Below, one piece after another: positions 11,214-21,927 of a DNA stretch of 64,000 nucleotides. This DNA comes from Astropecten irregularis. Lineage: Eukaryota; Echinodermata; Asteroidea; Paxillosida; Astropectinidae. How positions within the stretch are numbered: the stretch's first letter is position 1; each line of letters starts with the position of its first letter. The stretch spans positions 9,610,001 through 9,674,000 of the forward strand of contig OZ020251.1 in NCBI GenBank assembly GCA_963971285.1. The letters run 5' to 3'. Under the pieces are notes generated by a model, which saw only the letters and a list, made by a program, of their open reading frames with translations, was not told where the DNA came from and ran no database searches. The position numbers and the translations under genes were made by a program.

Positions 11214-13595
11214 ACTACATTTACGGTTATCCGGATTATCCCTTCCCTATCTGACTCGGATGAACTACCGTGAGCTGAAGCTATACCGGTAATTAATCAA
11301 TCATTTTACAGGCGTGATACACGTTCGTTATTCCCTCATTAGGCTTTGAACGCACGGCTCCGTTTCTATGGGTTGATGGCAAAACAAACATACACGCGTT
11401 AATAGCGCCACCTGCCCTGTTTAAACCGTCTCGCAGGCCAGATGAAATAAATAACCAGTTTCTCTGAACACTATCTGGTGCCTTGCGGAGACTGGGGACC
11501 GTATAGGTTGAATAATTATGTCTCCACAGGGAAATTCGGAAGGTGTGTAGACCTAGCTCTTCACAACTTGGTTTCATATGAAAATGACATTGGAATTAAC
11601 TCAAAAAGGAGGAATTTCCAAGGTATAGGCCTACTTATCCGTCGCAAGGAATAAGTATTTCATATTAGTGACGTTCGCTAAAGCTTTTAACTATTGAAGA
11701 AAGCGATTCACGGTTCAAATATGGGAGCGATTTCAATTCTGCTCTTTGGAAAATGTTCATTTTAGTACACGAGAACAAAGACATGTCTCCACAAGGATAC
11801 AAATTCAGGTATGTTTGCAGTCCAATATATTCCCCTTAAACTGAATCAAAGTTCTCCAAATCCTTCAGCGAATCTTCTTATTAATCGTCAGCCGTAAGAA
11901 CGAGAAACTGTTTTCTATTTCTATTTGCCCGTGGCCTTAGCAGAAGCTGATCTTAATGAGATCTTAATTACAGCGTAATTGACACCGCCAGTGGTGATAA
12001 TTAACATGTACTGCGGACGAGTAAGAAAAGCTCATTATCTTCTACATAGAGATTACATGATGGGGGTCATTTCACGCCAGAATGGCACTTTATTGTATTC
12101 TGTTTGCACAGGAAGAATTAGGCGCTACTTTATACGTGTGATTTTTGTATTCGACTGATTAGACAGCGAAAAAAAAGGGGGAAGATTTTCGACTGGCCTT
12201 TTTCGGCCACAGCGTGGCGCCCTTGGGGCTAATAATACATTCATTACATCATGATTGTCTAACATGGCACGGGAATTGTACATACAATTTCAGTACAAAG
12301 CAAGGTCACGCAAACAGCGTCACTGGACCGCGTAACAAAGTTTGTCAGTTTTCCCAACAAGCTGTCCCCATTTTTGTTTTGTGCGTGGGTTTTTGTTTGC
12401 CCTCCCGACGCACATTATGGTGTGATTTCTTTTGTACCAGTTGTGAAATTTGAAGGCCATAATTATTACTTTTTCCTTCTTTGTAAAACATAAAGGGAAG
12501 TGTTCGCAATAATAACAATGGTCTTTTGTTCTTTATGTATGATGCTGCACTGTTTAGCCATAGAGCTGGTGATAGAAATTGCGTGATATACGGAATCTTG
12601 TTCACACGACTTTTTAGTCCCACGGGTGTATCTCTTGTCTGTGGTCGCTTGCGTTTTAAGGATGTGCAACCCATTTTTGTATGAGAGGATTGAAACGCAA
12701 TTTTCAAACGAATAACATCTTGAAGAATGGTTTGTGTAACAACCACACAATTTGGGCATCACAAGGGAGACGGGCTATAGCAACGTGTGAAAGTGAACAT
12801 TTGGGGAGACATCGGGACTTAGAAGACCTTTTAAAGAAACGTTTTTACCGTTCATATTTTAATGTTACACACAGCGAATGCTCTAAATATGAACATAGTG
12901 CCAATTTCAAGTTCATTGTTTTGGAGGATGTTTGGAAATATAATAGACCATAATGAATTTCAATGTATGCTGAATATAAAATGAAATAAAATGAAACTGA
13001 ATTGAATTGAAAACATGAAAGTGAACTTTTGTGCAAGAAACTACGGAATTGTCCCCCAAGGTACAAAGTATTAAATAAAACACGCATAATACACGAAAAC
13101 TCTTTAAAAGGTTTCTTATTTAAGAACTTTACTAAATGATGGCACAAAGGGCACGCAGTGTAGAGGAAGTGCCAAAAAAAACCCACTTCAACAACAACAT
13201 CTTTACTAAAGATAAAATTGTGATCTAAATTGAAGGCGCTACAAAATCCTACTGTACAGACATAATTTGTATAATGGTTCTTTAAACCAAAATAAATATA
13301 ATCAGCGCTCACATGGATAAAGATATAAACAAAAAACAGGCTCTCGAATTATTTCTCTGGGCGATTTCGACTGAAACGGATCCACCCGGAGTTCCGAGCC
13401 AGGCCATCGCTTTATTGAAGCCGTCAATATGAATGTATTAGCCAGGCTATATTCATTTAAGTGTCACACAACTTTCTTCCGATGTTACGCGTACACTAAT
13501 TGTATTATAGGCAAATTTATCACCTCACAGGAATTCAACGTGCTGTGCAAAACGATAAAATTGAAATTCAGTATATATGCCTCATGGTTGAGGGC
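11214..13595. other. no assignable gene
   Basis: Frames of up to 155 codons (for example 12845-13312 minus) show no recognisable domain and are AT-driven. There is no inverted-repeat element that I can define. A TAGGCCTA octamer occurs near 11626. Confidence 0.5.
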
Positions 13596-13760
13596 AGTGC
13601 GGGTCAGGGCGGGTCAGGGCGGGTCAGGGCGGGGCTGGGATGGGCGTGTCCGTGGAAAGAGTGGTGAGGCAAGATGGGGAGGGAGTATTATTCTAAGGTT
13701 GGGGCATATTAGGGCTGGGCAGGGCACGGTCGGTCCCAAGCGTGCTGGGGGCGCTCTGCT
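13596..13760 (+). repeat. G-rich array based on GGGTCAGGGC
   Basis: Three exact 10-bp repeats (13601-13630) are followed by degenerate GGGC-rich sequence with many G-runs. It is a quadruplex-prone tract. The 133-codon plus and 90-codon minus frames here are low-complexity by-products. Confidence 0.75.
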
Positions 13761-13984
13761 ATGGAAATTCATTCCGTTTTCGAGTGAGATTTCCTGTCCA
13801 AATAAACTGAAATCAAGAACGGGACATTGATGAAAAACGTCAAATCGCCCATTTGATTTTTGTTTCATTCTCAATGTAATGATCATTAATACTGCTTTGA
13901 CATTATTAAGAATAATTTATAAAGTATTTCATCTTAAAATAAAAGTGGTTTCCAAATGAATTAGTCTACTCCCTTGATGTTTAA

Positions 13985-14045
13985 CTCAGGGTGTGGTAGG
14001 GCGGGTCAGGGCGGGGTAGGGCGGGGCAGGGCAGGGCAGAGCGAG
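13985..14045 (+). repeat. second GGGTCAGGGC-type array
   Basis: The same word family as the block about 350 bp upstream (GGGTAGGGCGGG, GGGCAGGGC). The two probably arose from one array split by unrelated DNA or by an insertion. Confidence 0.7.
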
Positions 14046-15318
14046 CCAAACAAGCAAAACGTCCAGCCAGAAAAAAACATGAGACCGGCCCACAAACGAC
14101 GGTGCATGCATTACCCCCCAAATCACCAATATCATTATTTTTTTCAAGGGTCGACCGCAAAACTCCCTCTACAACTCAAGCCGTGTATCTTTAATACGAC
14201 ACACACATTGCAATAATTTTGAACCCAGCCCAACCACATCTCCCCGTGTGTATAGGCCCATAAACACACACGTCCCCTGAAGATCATGGGTATCAGTTGA
14301 CCGTGTTACACAATTTAATTGCAAACTCAGGCTTCTGAAAAAAAAACCCACCAAAACCTGAACCAAAAAATCTCCACATGACATCTATATACACGATATT
14401 ACCAACCAGGACCCTATGGGTAAATAACGCAGACTATAGCATCCGACGACTGAGTACGGCTCAGCAACAAACCAACGTAGCTAAAGGCGATATCTAGTTT
14501 TTTTTTATTTCCTCTTTTTCACCCACTGTTCCTGTGCCCGTGCATGCATGCATGCATGGCTTCAGCGTAATTTCATTTACCAAATAGCAAGGCTGGAATT
14601 ATTCATCGCTGCTCGCATGGGAGAATAACTACAGATGTTTGGGATGTTCCTTTCGGGGTCAGAAATGATAAATGATGATTTCATAGGAATTACTAATTGC
14701 ATAGGTATACAACATGCCGCACACTTGTAGAACAGAAAATATAGCTGTAAATTGAATACAAAATGTACCGAGTCAGAAAAGAAACGCAAACGATGGGTCC
14801 ATTCAATTTTGTCATGTTTTTGATATTTCCATTGCAGCTGTTTAAATTAATCGAATTTAACAACATTTGGTACAAAGTGTCTGATTTAAGTGTTGATTCT
14901 TGTTGTCATGAGCCCCAAAGTGGTCACGTGCCACAAATGTCGTCATAGAGAAGTAATAAATTGAATGGACCCTTCGTTTCATCTGTGGCTTAAGCTTAGT
15001 ATATTTATTATAAACATTTCACAAGAGAATGATTTAGGCCTAGGCCTAATGATTTGAATTTGGTTTGTGAGAGCTGTGTTGGACACCAATTTTTGGATAT
15101 AAGTATTATAAGTTACATTTACACTTATAACAATTAGGCCTACATCTACTTCTTTCTAATATAGAGTTAGCCCTCTTAAGTGCGTCCACCCTTACATGGC
15201 CTTACAGGTTCCTCCTTTGCAGCCGTAGTTTCATAGATTTGTACGGCCGGTCATTTTGTTGTTTCACACAACAACTTCACTTTTCAATAGTTATTTTTAT
15301 TGACTGATTGGAGACTTA
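14046..15318. other. no assignable gene
   Basis: Mostly unique AT-rich DNA. It holds a short CATG microsatellite at 14541-14558, a CACGTG E-box near 14925, and overlapping TAGGCCTA octamers at 15035-15048. Confidence 0.5.
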
Positions 15319-15428
15319 GGGCATGTTTGTTTATGACGAATTCTGCGGATCCGGATCCCATTTTAGTGTACCCTGCACAGGAGGTGGATCCCAAAATATC
15401 GGATCCTTTGCGTGAAACAAACAGGCCC
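15319..15428. mobile_element. 110-bp palindromic MITE rich in GGATCC
   Basis: The ends read GGGCATGTTTGTTT and, on the other strand, GGGCCTGTTTGTTTC. The centre holds four GGATCC words in roughly symmetric positions. The flanking trinucleotides are TTA (15316-15318) and CTA (15429-15431), close to the 3-bp TWA target duplication of PIF/Harbinger elements, and the ends also fit that group. The superfamily is tentative. Confidence 0.6.
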
Positions 15429-15431
15429 CTA

Positions 15432-16373
15432 GTTATGATTTCATGAAATCATGAAATTTACATTTATATTTATTTCATTTTTCGGGATGAATAATATTTC
15501 AAAAAAACACATCAAAAGAAGCAGTATGATAAGATCTTTTGGAAGTCCATATATAGGCTGTAAAATTTGGGTGCTGTTGTCTATAATGAACAACATTAGC
15601 TAGTTGGTAATTGGTTTGAAAGTTAGGAGAATTTCAAATGTGTGCGCTGTTAAGTTGTGAGCAAAATACTTTAGGTATATAGGCCCTATAGGTGCAATAA
15701 GAGTCAAAAGATTGTGTAGGCAGATTGTGAGTTGACAAGATAGTATTGTGGAATGACACTGATATTTTCTATACCATTTCTATTTTTGGTCATAAGAAGT
15801 GTGAGTATGAAGCTGATTTGTATAGTTGGAGACGGACAGTCATTTTGGCAGCCCTGGCAGCGAAACAACACCATACAACATCACCATTAAACCCCCCGAA
15901 ATGTAATTATAAACCACGAATTATGAGGGACAATAAACATTACCACGTCTTTTTTTTTATCAGTGCAGAAGGATATATACCTTTTGGACATTATCACCGA
16001 GGCCCTGATCAGCAGCGCGCGCCTTCCGGCAAGGTAAGGGGGAAGCGAGACGCGATGCCCCGGCGGTCCCAGGCCGGCAGTTTACGGTAGGCGGCCGGGA
16101 ACTCGCGGTAAAATGAAAGAAGCCCATTCTACAGCGCTCGGCGTGGCAAAATGACATATGGACCGAGTCGCTATACCGGTAGGCCTTGAGGAACGAAGGC
16201 ACCATCAAAAGGATGCAATAATTACACGCCTGTTTATCTATGCGTATATACCTCACAGTGTTAGTACCAACTTCGGAATTGAGCAAGACATGGAAAAAGT
16301 ACAAGTCTTTCTAATCGGTTACTAGGTTACAGGAGATGAAGAATTTTGTTTTCAGCGGTATAGCCACGCGAGT
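15432..16373. other. no assignable gene
   Basis: AT-rich to about 15950, then a GC-richer patch (16000-16180) covered by opposing 114-codon frames on the two strands. Neither shows a domain. Confidence 0.45.
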
Positions 16374-16620
16374 CATGGTGACAATTGGTATGTGGATCGG
16401 TTTGGGGAAACACCATATTAAGAATCGTTCGTCAACTTCGCACCATTCGTACACACTTCTCGTAAGGTCTCAACGTTTCGACTGGCCTGTTCATGTCTCC
16501 TGATGAGGACTAGAGCAGACAAGTCGAAACGTTGAGACCTTAATACGAGAAGTGCGAACGATATAGAATTACGAAAGTACGAACGATTCTTACATGGTGT
16601 TTCCGCAAACCGATCCACAT
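16374..16620. mobile_element. fold-back element with hammerhead-like core, copy 1
   Basis: Two long inverted arms meet at a centre that reads CTGATGA (16500-16506), a short GAC/GUC stem with loop, then GAAAC (16526-16530). Outer ends read CATGGTGACAATTGG on the left, and TTACATGGTGTTTCCGCAAA running into CGATCCACA on the right. Copies 2 and 3 at 35831 and 40121 share arms, centre and ends. The CTGATGA-stem-GAAAC order is the hammerhead ribozyme core, known in Penelope-like retroelements and retrozymes. Here one extra base separates the first box from stem II, so catalysis is doubtful. Confidence 0.75.
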
Positions 16621-17589
16621 ACATACCGGTAGTCTCATTCGCCACACGAAGGAGAACTGTACTGAACCGAGATATCAATGATCGGTGATTTGTGGCTTTT
16701 TTTTTAGAATAGCCCAAGTAAGTTGTTTGACTTTCATTCCGGCAGCAAATTTTGTGCTTAATTAACTCTACGAAATTGGCCCCTGGTCTGCATCAACGTG
16801 GTCAGAGTCGGAGTCAAATATATTGAATTTATTCACGTTTAGAGGCTTCTGGGAACTAGACCAGGCTCGTGCACCCATTTGCAAATTGGGTATGTTTTGC
16901 CTCCAGAGGGCCTATGCATTAATGGTTAATACATAATAAATTTCATTTGAAATGCAATGATGAAATAATATTGCAGCGTCAGTTCCTCGCTTAAAGCACT
17001 GACGTCAGAAATGACGTTTTGGCGTCCATGAACCTGACAGAAAAAGAGGGCGCCCCCTATAGCTGCATCACCACAAGACTTACTGGAGGGTAACATGACA
17101 TAATACTCACGTCAGCAATAACACATTTGTCTTTAATTCCAACACACGAGACTTTCTCCATACTAAACACTTGAATCAAAAGCTTAATATGCCAAAATTT
17201 GTCTTCAATATAATATAGGCCATATACCCACACTCGAAAACGTCATGAAATAGTCGTTTGAAGACTAATAATTAAAGGCCTGCAACCGCCTAATAACTTA
17301 GAAAGTGCCTAGCGATGTGTTTTTGTCCACGCGAAGATGAAAGTCTCCCTATCTACGGGGCCATTTGGAAGCTTTTTCTTCTTCTTAACGACTCGTCGGA
17401 GTCAGCGAAGCGATTAACGCACCGTGACGTGCCCTGGCAGTACCGAGGCGAACAAGTCATCAAGCCCCGGCTGCGTCTCGGCCAGCTACGGCGACGTCTC
17501 GTTCGTTGTATGCACAGGGGCTTCATTGCAATAGGAAATCGCAGTGCAAGCACAGACCTCATAATTTTAATGGGATAGTGCAGGTATAT
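16621..17589. other. no assignable gene; one CRE-like site
   Basis: Contains TGACGTCA near 16999 with a further TGACGTTT close by, and a GC-richer patch at 17310-17570 covered by the weak open frame described separately. Confidence 0.45.
17315..17578 (+). CDS. weak open frame of unknown function
   Basis: An 87-codon frame in a GC-richer island ends at TAG (17576-17578). The predicted product is basic in its second half, with clustered arginines (PRLRLGQLRRRLVRCMHRGF). There is no signal peptide, membrane span or recognised domain. A 69-codon frame on the minus strand overlaps it completely, so the openness may reflect base composition only. It ends just upstream of the first TTAA-flanked MITE. 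Confidence 0.12.
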   Translation: MCFCPREDESLPIYGAIWKLFLLLNDSSESAKRLTHRDVPWQYRGEQVIKPRLRLGQLRRRLVRCMHRGFIAIGNRSASTDLIILMG

Positions 17590-17950
17590 TTAAAGGTAAT
17601 ATCATACTTTGGTTTTTATCAAAGAAATACAGATTCATGGGTAAAAATATCAAGACAGTAACAGTCATCTGTGACAATTTCAGTCCCATATACGGTGCCC
17701 ACTTTATGAGAAAACAGTGAAAAACAGCCACGCTATTTCTTAAGTCTTTTCTCTTTACATTTTGATTTTTTTAAAGATCAAAAAGATTTTCGGTCGTTGT
17801 TTTACTAATTTCTGGATAAACACACCATTTCAGGCGGAAAAATGTTAACGGTATGTTTCTACCACCACCATATTCATAGCCTGTAAGTTTTACGTAAATC
17901 TGTGAACATTTCTGTTTTGGTTTCTTACAAAAGTATGATACTACCTTTAA
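17590..17950 (+). mobile_element. TTAA MITE family A, copy A1
   Basis: Flanked by TTAA at 17590-17593 and 17947-17950. The ends are AGGTAATATCATACTTTGG and, inverted, AGGTAGTATCATACTTT. The body contains the family words TCATCTGTGA, GATCTTTTAAAGATC-like hairpin, TTTCTGGATAAA and TTTCAGGCGG. There is no coding capacity. The strict TTAA target suggests a piggyBac-type transposase acting in trans. Confidence 0.9.
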
Positions 17951-18027
17951 GGACACTACCTGCTATATTGCAAATAAGGCAGCTACAGTGTATAAAGACG
18001 AATGACATAATTTTGTTATCGTTTAAA

Positions 18028-18382
18028 TTAAAGGCAGTATCATACTTTGGTAGCATACCGAAACGGAAATCTTCACAGATTTACCTATTATCTTACAGAG
18101 TATACAGATGGTGATGGTAGAAAAATACCGTTTAACAATTTCTACCTGAAATGCGGTGTTTATCCAGAAAAGAGTAAAACCAGTGACCAAAATTATTTCT
18201 GATCTTTTAAAGATAAAAAATTAAAGAGAAAATACTTAAGAAATATTGTGGGCGTTTTCACAGTTTTTTCAAAAAGTGGGCACCGTATGGGACTGAAACT
18301 TTCACAGATGACTGTTATTGTATCTTCCTTGATATTTTTTGCCCAGGAATCTGAATTGCTTCGACAAAAACCAAAGTATAAA
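18028..18382 (-). mobile_element. TTAA MITE family A, copy A2
   Basis: The family A body in reverse orientation, starting with TTAA (18028-18031) and AGGCAGTATCATAC. The far end is truncated after CCAAAGTAT, just before the long inverted-repeat element at 18415. Confidence 0.85.
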
Positions 18383-18414
18383 GACAAACATTTCACAGCC
18401 CGATAATGCTATAC

Positions 18415-18855
18415 AGAGTGCCCCCCAAAAACGCAACACTTGTGTCGAGAACTATTATATGAAAATTAAACTGTTTATCACTTCAAGATTCAGATATGTG
18501 ATACAACTATATGTATTGGCTATAACCATATATAATTTGAGCATAATTGGACAAAAATTTAGTTGAAAAACTAAGACTGAATAACTCAACCTCAAAACCC
18601 GATTTTCATCTTTCTTTCATACACATTATGTGTGTATTGACCACTATGCGTGTTATCCTTGCAAATTTGTTTTTAAGGAGTACTATTTCAACTGGTCATA
18701 TTTTCGCCAATTTCAGCCTCAATATGCTTAAATTCTACATGGTGATAGCCATAGCCAAGACATGGCTGTATAAAATATCTGAATCTTGAAGTGATGAACA
18801 ATTTAATTTTAACATAATGGGTCCCGACACAGTGTTGCGGTTTTTTCCCAAGCAA
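18415..18855. mobile_element. inverted-repeat element with arms over 100 bp
   Basis: The left arm (about 18421-18530) and right arm (about 18735-18850) are imperfect inverted copies. They share CGCAACAC at the tips and TCACTTCAAGATTCAGATAT further in. The central 200 bp are unique. Short frames inside have no domain. It directly abuts the truncated end of MITE copy A2 and may have truncated it. Confidence 0.8.
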
Positions 18856-19073
18856 AAAGGTAACTTACCCAGAAAGATGTACTGTTTCAAAGAAGGTATA
18901 ATATGTCGCCAAAAGGCACATTTTGATCTCAAGATTGGCAATTTTTCATACTTTTCATACAGATTTTGGCATCAATAGTTAGTAATGATAATGTGAACTG
19001 CAAGACAAATACTTGCACCATAGTAGTACGGACTTACGTATAAAGCTAAAAGGCAATTCATTTTATGCGCCAT

Positions 19074-19450
19074 TTAAAGGTATAATACATGATTGGTAAA
19101 GGTCACAGAACAGCATTCTTATTTTACCTAAACCAGCATGTACATGACATAATAAACCTGTGAAAATTTGAGCTCAATCGGGCTTCTGAGGCAGTAGAAA
19201 ATAGCGAAAAACCACCTTAACTGTTCTTATAAAACATAAAGAATGGTTTTGATCTCACCCCGAGATCAAAACTGTTTTCGGTCTTTGTTTTACCAATTTC
19301 TGGCCCATGATAAATATACTATTTCATGCGGTAATATTTTAATAGTTTATGTTTCTACCGACACCATATTCATACCCTGAAAGTTAAAATTAAATCTGTG
19401 AACATTTCTGTTTGGGTACTAGTGTTACCAATCCTGCACTGTACCTTTAA
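19074..19450 (+). mobile_element. TTAA MITE family A, subtype B, copy A3
   Basis: TTAA at 19074-19077 and 19447-19450. The left third differs from subtype A (GGTATAATACATGATTGG, GAGCTCAATCGG), while the right half matches it (TTTCTGG, TCTGTGAACATTTCTGTTT). The right TTAA is shared with the next copy. Confidence 0.88.
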
Positions 19451-19811
19451 AGGTAATATCATACTTTGGTTTTTGTCAATGAAATACAGATTCATGGGCA
19501 CAAATATCAAGGACGATACAATAATAGTCATCTGTGAAAATTTCAGTCCCATAAGGTGCCCAATTTTTGAGAAAAAAGTGAAAAACGGCCACAGTATTTC
19601 TTAAGTCTTTTCTCTTTTATTTTTGATCTTTTAAAAGGTCAAAAAAAATTTCGGTCGTTGTTTTACTAATTTCTGGATAAATACACCATTTCAGGCGGAA
19701 CAATTTGAATGGTATATTTCTACCACCACCATCTTCATACCCTATAAGTTATACGTAAATCTGTGAACATTTCTGTTTTGGTTTCTTACCAAAGTATCAT
19801 ACTACCTTTAA
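19447..19811 (+). mobile_element. TTAA MITE family A, copy A4
   Basis: A full-length subtype A copy fused to A3 through a single TTAA (19447-19450). Its right TTAA is at 19808-19811. Confidence 0.9.
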
Positions 19812-19872
19812 AATTAAATCTGTGAGCATTTCTGTTTGGGTATGTTACCAATCCTGCACTATATACCTTTAA
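19812..19872 (+). mobile_element. TTAA MITE family A, 3' fragment A5
   Basis: Only the last 60 bp of a subtype B element (TCTGTGAGCATTTCTGTTTG to TACCTTTAA), joined directly to the end of A4. It makes a run of three fused copies. Confidence 0.8.
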
Positions 19873-20251
19873 GAAGATTTTGTCGACATGTCTTATTTCA
19901 AATCATTCTGTCCCTTGCCGTATTGCGAGGGGTCCCTCTTACTAATTTTATTTGGTTTTATTATGTTATCTCCCAATAGCTTTCATCTCTTACTTGTCAG
20001 TCGCCTTATGGATACCTCATAGGCAGAACACACTCTCTCTTAATATCAGGCCGATCGAGCTAGTAGGGGCTTGGAGCCAGCAAAAGCACCGACTACGGAA
20101 GTCACTCCTGTTGACATAGCTTCTAATACTTCGGCCCCGGATTCGACACGGTGTTTTTCTTGGCCGAGATGAAACAAGAGCGCGCCGACATTTTGTTTAT
20201 TACTGACAAGAAGGGGAGAAAGGGACTTGAGGAAGGGGGTTCATCATGTAC
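19873..20251. other. no assignable gene
   Basis: Unique sequence between the MITE cluster and a G-run. I see nothing supported in it. Confidence 0.4.
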
Positions 20252-20292
20252 GGGGGGGGGGGGGGAAGGGATGACAGTTTAGGGGGGGGGGG
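20252..20292 (+). repeat. two poly-G runs
   Basis: Runs of 14 G (20252-20265) and 11 G (20282-20292). The overlapping 82-codon frame starting at 20246 translates these runs and is not a gene. Confidence 0.85.
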
Positions 20293-20582
20293 TTCTGAAG
20301 GTGGATGGGGTCATGGTTGGGGAAACGTGGGTGTTTGGGCTTCGTTATGGCAAAATGAGCCACATCGTGTCGAATGGTCATCGAACGCTCATTTCAATTC
20401 TTGTATTGCATCCAGAATTTACTCAGATTCAAATGAAGGAAAAATTGGACTCGTTACATGTGTAAGAGTCAAAAATTTGACAGACTATACTTAATTATGA
20501 ATATTATGTTTATTACTTGTATAATTATGAGTAGGAAGAGTAGGCCTACACCACGAATATAGCACAATGATGTTGCTCTGTC

Positions 20583-20989
20583 TTAAAGGGAGCATAATTA
20601 CCGGTATAGGATTTGCAAAGATGTGCGTTTTGGCTGAATTTGGTACTTAAACAGAAGTGAAGGTCTTAAACTTCCTTACAGACGTTGTTTCATGTACCTT
20701 TTTACGCTTTCTTCATCTGGATAGCAGAAATGCGGCCGGAATAATCTTGCCCCCACCCCCTCCAAATCCATCACGGTTACACTACGCTTTCGAAATGCTA
20801 CTAAATCGTTCGGACGAACGATCTTTTTAAAAGACACCAAACCTTTATTTCCTTGAAAACCCCAGCATCTGATGAACCAAGATTTCCAATGGTGACTGTT
20901 TGCACTGTTTACGAACTGTTGAGTAAATTTTCTGTCTCAAACACAATAATTCTTTTGGAGGCCTTGCAAATTCTGTTCGCTGCCTTTAA
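20583..20989 (+). mobile_element. TTAA MITE family C, copy C1
   Basis: TTAA at 20583-20586 and 20986-20989. The ends are AGGGAGCATA-like on the left and, inverted, AGGCAGCGAAC on the right. The body includes a TCGTTCGGACGAACGA hairpin and GGAGGCCTTGCAAA near the right end. Two more copies lie at 35320 and 46652. It shares the TTAAAGG terminus with family A. Confidence 0.82.
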
Positions 20990-21132
20990 TGGGTAGAGGA
21001 CATACAAATATCTGAAATAGTATGAAATAATAATTGTATGGCTTAGCGCTATAACATGCTCTACTTGGGTAGTAAACTAGTATGCCAGTTCCGAAATAAG
21101 ACAAGAATTTGAAAGTTGAGCAAAGATTGTTG

Positions 21133-21206
21133 ACTGGAGCGGGGTTCAAACCTGCGACCACTGGAATACCGTGCCGGTGCAGGGCTCTACCGTCCGCTCG
21201 GAGCTT
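21133..21206 (-). repeat. tRNA-derived SINE head
   Basis: Reading the minus strand, a degenerate A box (GACGGTAGAGCCCTGCA) is followed at tRNA spacing by a B box (GGTTTGAACCCC). The stems do not form a functional tRNA, so a SINE or tRNA pseudogene is more likely. Confidence 0.55.
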
Positions 21207-21268
21207 TGCATACATATTATAGGTCTAGCCTACGCAGTGTCTCAAATTATTAATTAAGTTCGTTAATA

Positions 21269-21440
21269 GTCAGTTAGAAGCCATGAAACCACTCACATAC
21301 AGACAGCTGGGAAAGGGCCGTACGTTTAATGGGGTTACCCGAGTTGACTCGGGGTTGAAACTTTTCAAGTGTGAAAAGGGTTCTACAAATTTTCGGGTTC
21401 GACCCAGTTCCAACTCCGAGATTTTGGACAGTGTGAACAG
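21269..21440. repeat. SINE-like dispersed segment
   Basis: Shares CAGTTAGAAGCCATGAAACC with 45109-45128 and contains a B-box-like GGGTTCGACCC near 21395. It is a remnant of a dispersed family. The 66-codon frame across it is incidental. Confidence 0.4.
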
Positions 21441-21737
21441 CCCTCGAACCTTGCGTATAGGTAATAAAGAGGTTATTACGTAACAAATAATGGATCTAAC
21501 ATTAATGGAACACTTGGACTAAAATCAAACTCTCTGATTGGGTATACTTCAACTTCCAGTTGAACACATCAAAGTCGGATATCATTGGTGGCTTTTCATT
21601 TGGACACACAAAGTTTATGAATGGAACATGCAAATGAGCAAAACGCAAAATTCCAATCATCCAATCATAAAGCGGATACCCTAGCGCGCAATGGGTCCAT
21701 TCGGCCACTCACGGTGCCCAGACTGGAGACGACTCGT

Positions 21738-21927
21738 CCATTTAAAAGAGGGAGGTTGTGTGGATAATGGAGACCGTCTGCTTGCTTCACACGCCACATC
21801 AGAGTCAGCGGGTTGTCCCTGCCGTTCACTGGAAACAAATCACGGGGACTTTTAGCTCATCCGCTTCGCTGAGTACCACCACTACACGTCTTGGGATTCT
21901 AACATTTCTTCACAGCTTCAAAGTAAG
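21738..21927 (+). promoter_or_regulatory. possible promoter and non-coding first exon
   Basis: A TATA-like TTTAAAAG (about 21741) is followed by GC-richer DNA ending in a perfect splice donor (CAAA|GTAAGT, about 21927). No downstream partner exon is recognised. The 153-codon frame starting at 21758 reads through the donor and has no domain. Weak; based on motifs only. Confidence 0.15.

Noticed and set aside
12845..13312. 155-codon minus frame
   Set aside because: AT-rich, Phe/Tyr/Cys-heavy product typical of chance frames, with no family signal.
16374..16620. Simple cut-and-paste MITE interpretation of the fold-back elements
   Set aside because: Sister copies have 13-bp and 9-bp target duplications and a hammerhead-like core, which fits a retroelement origin better.
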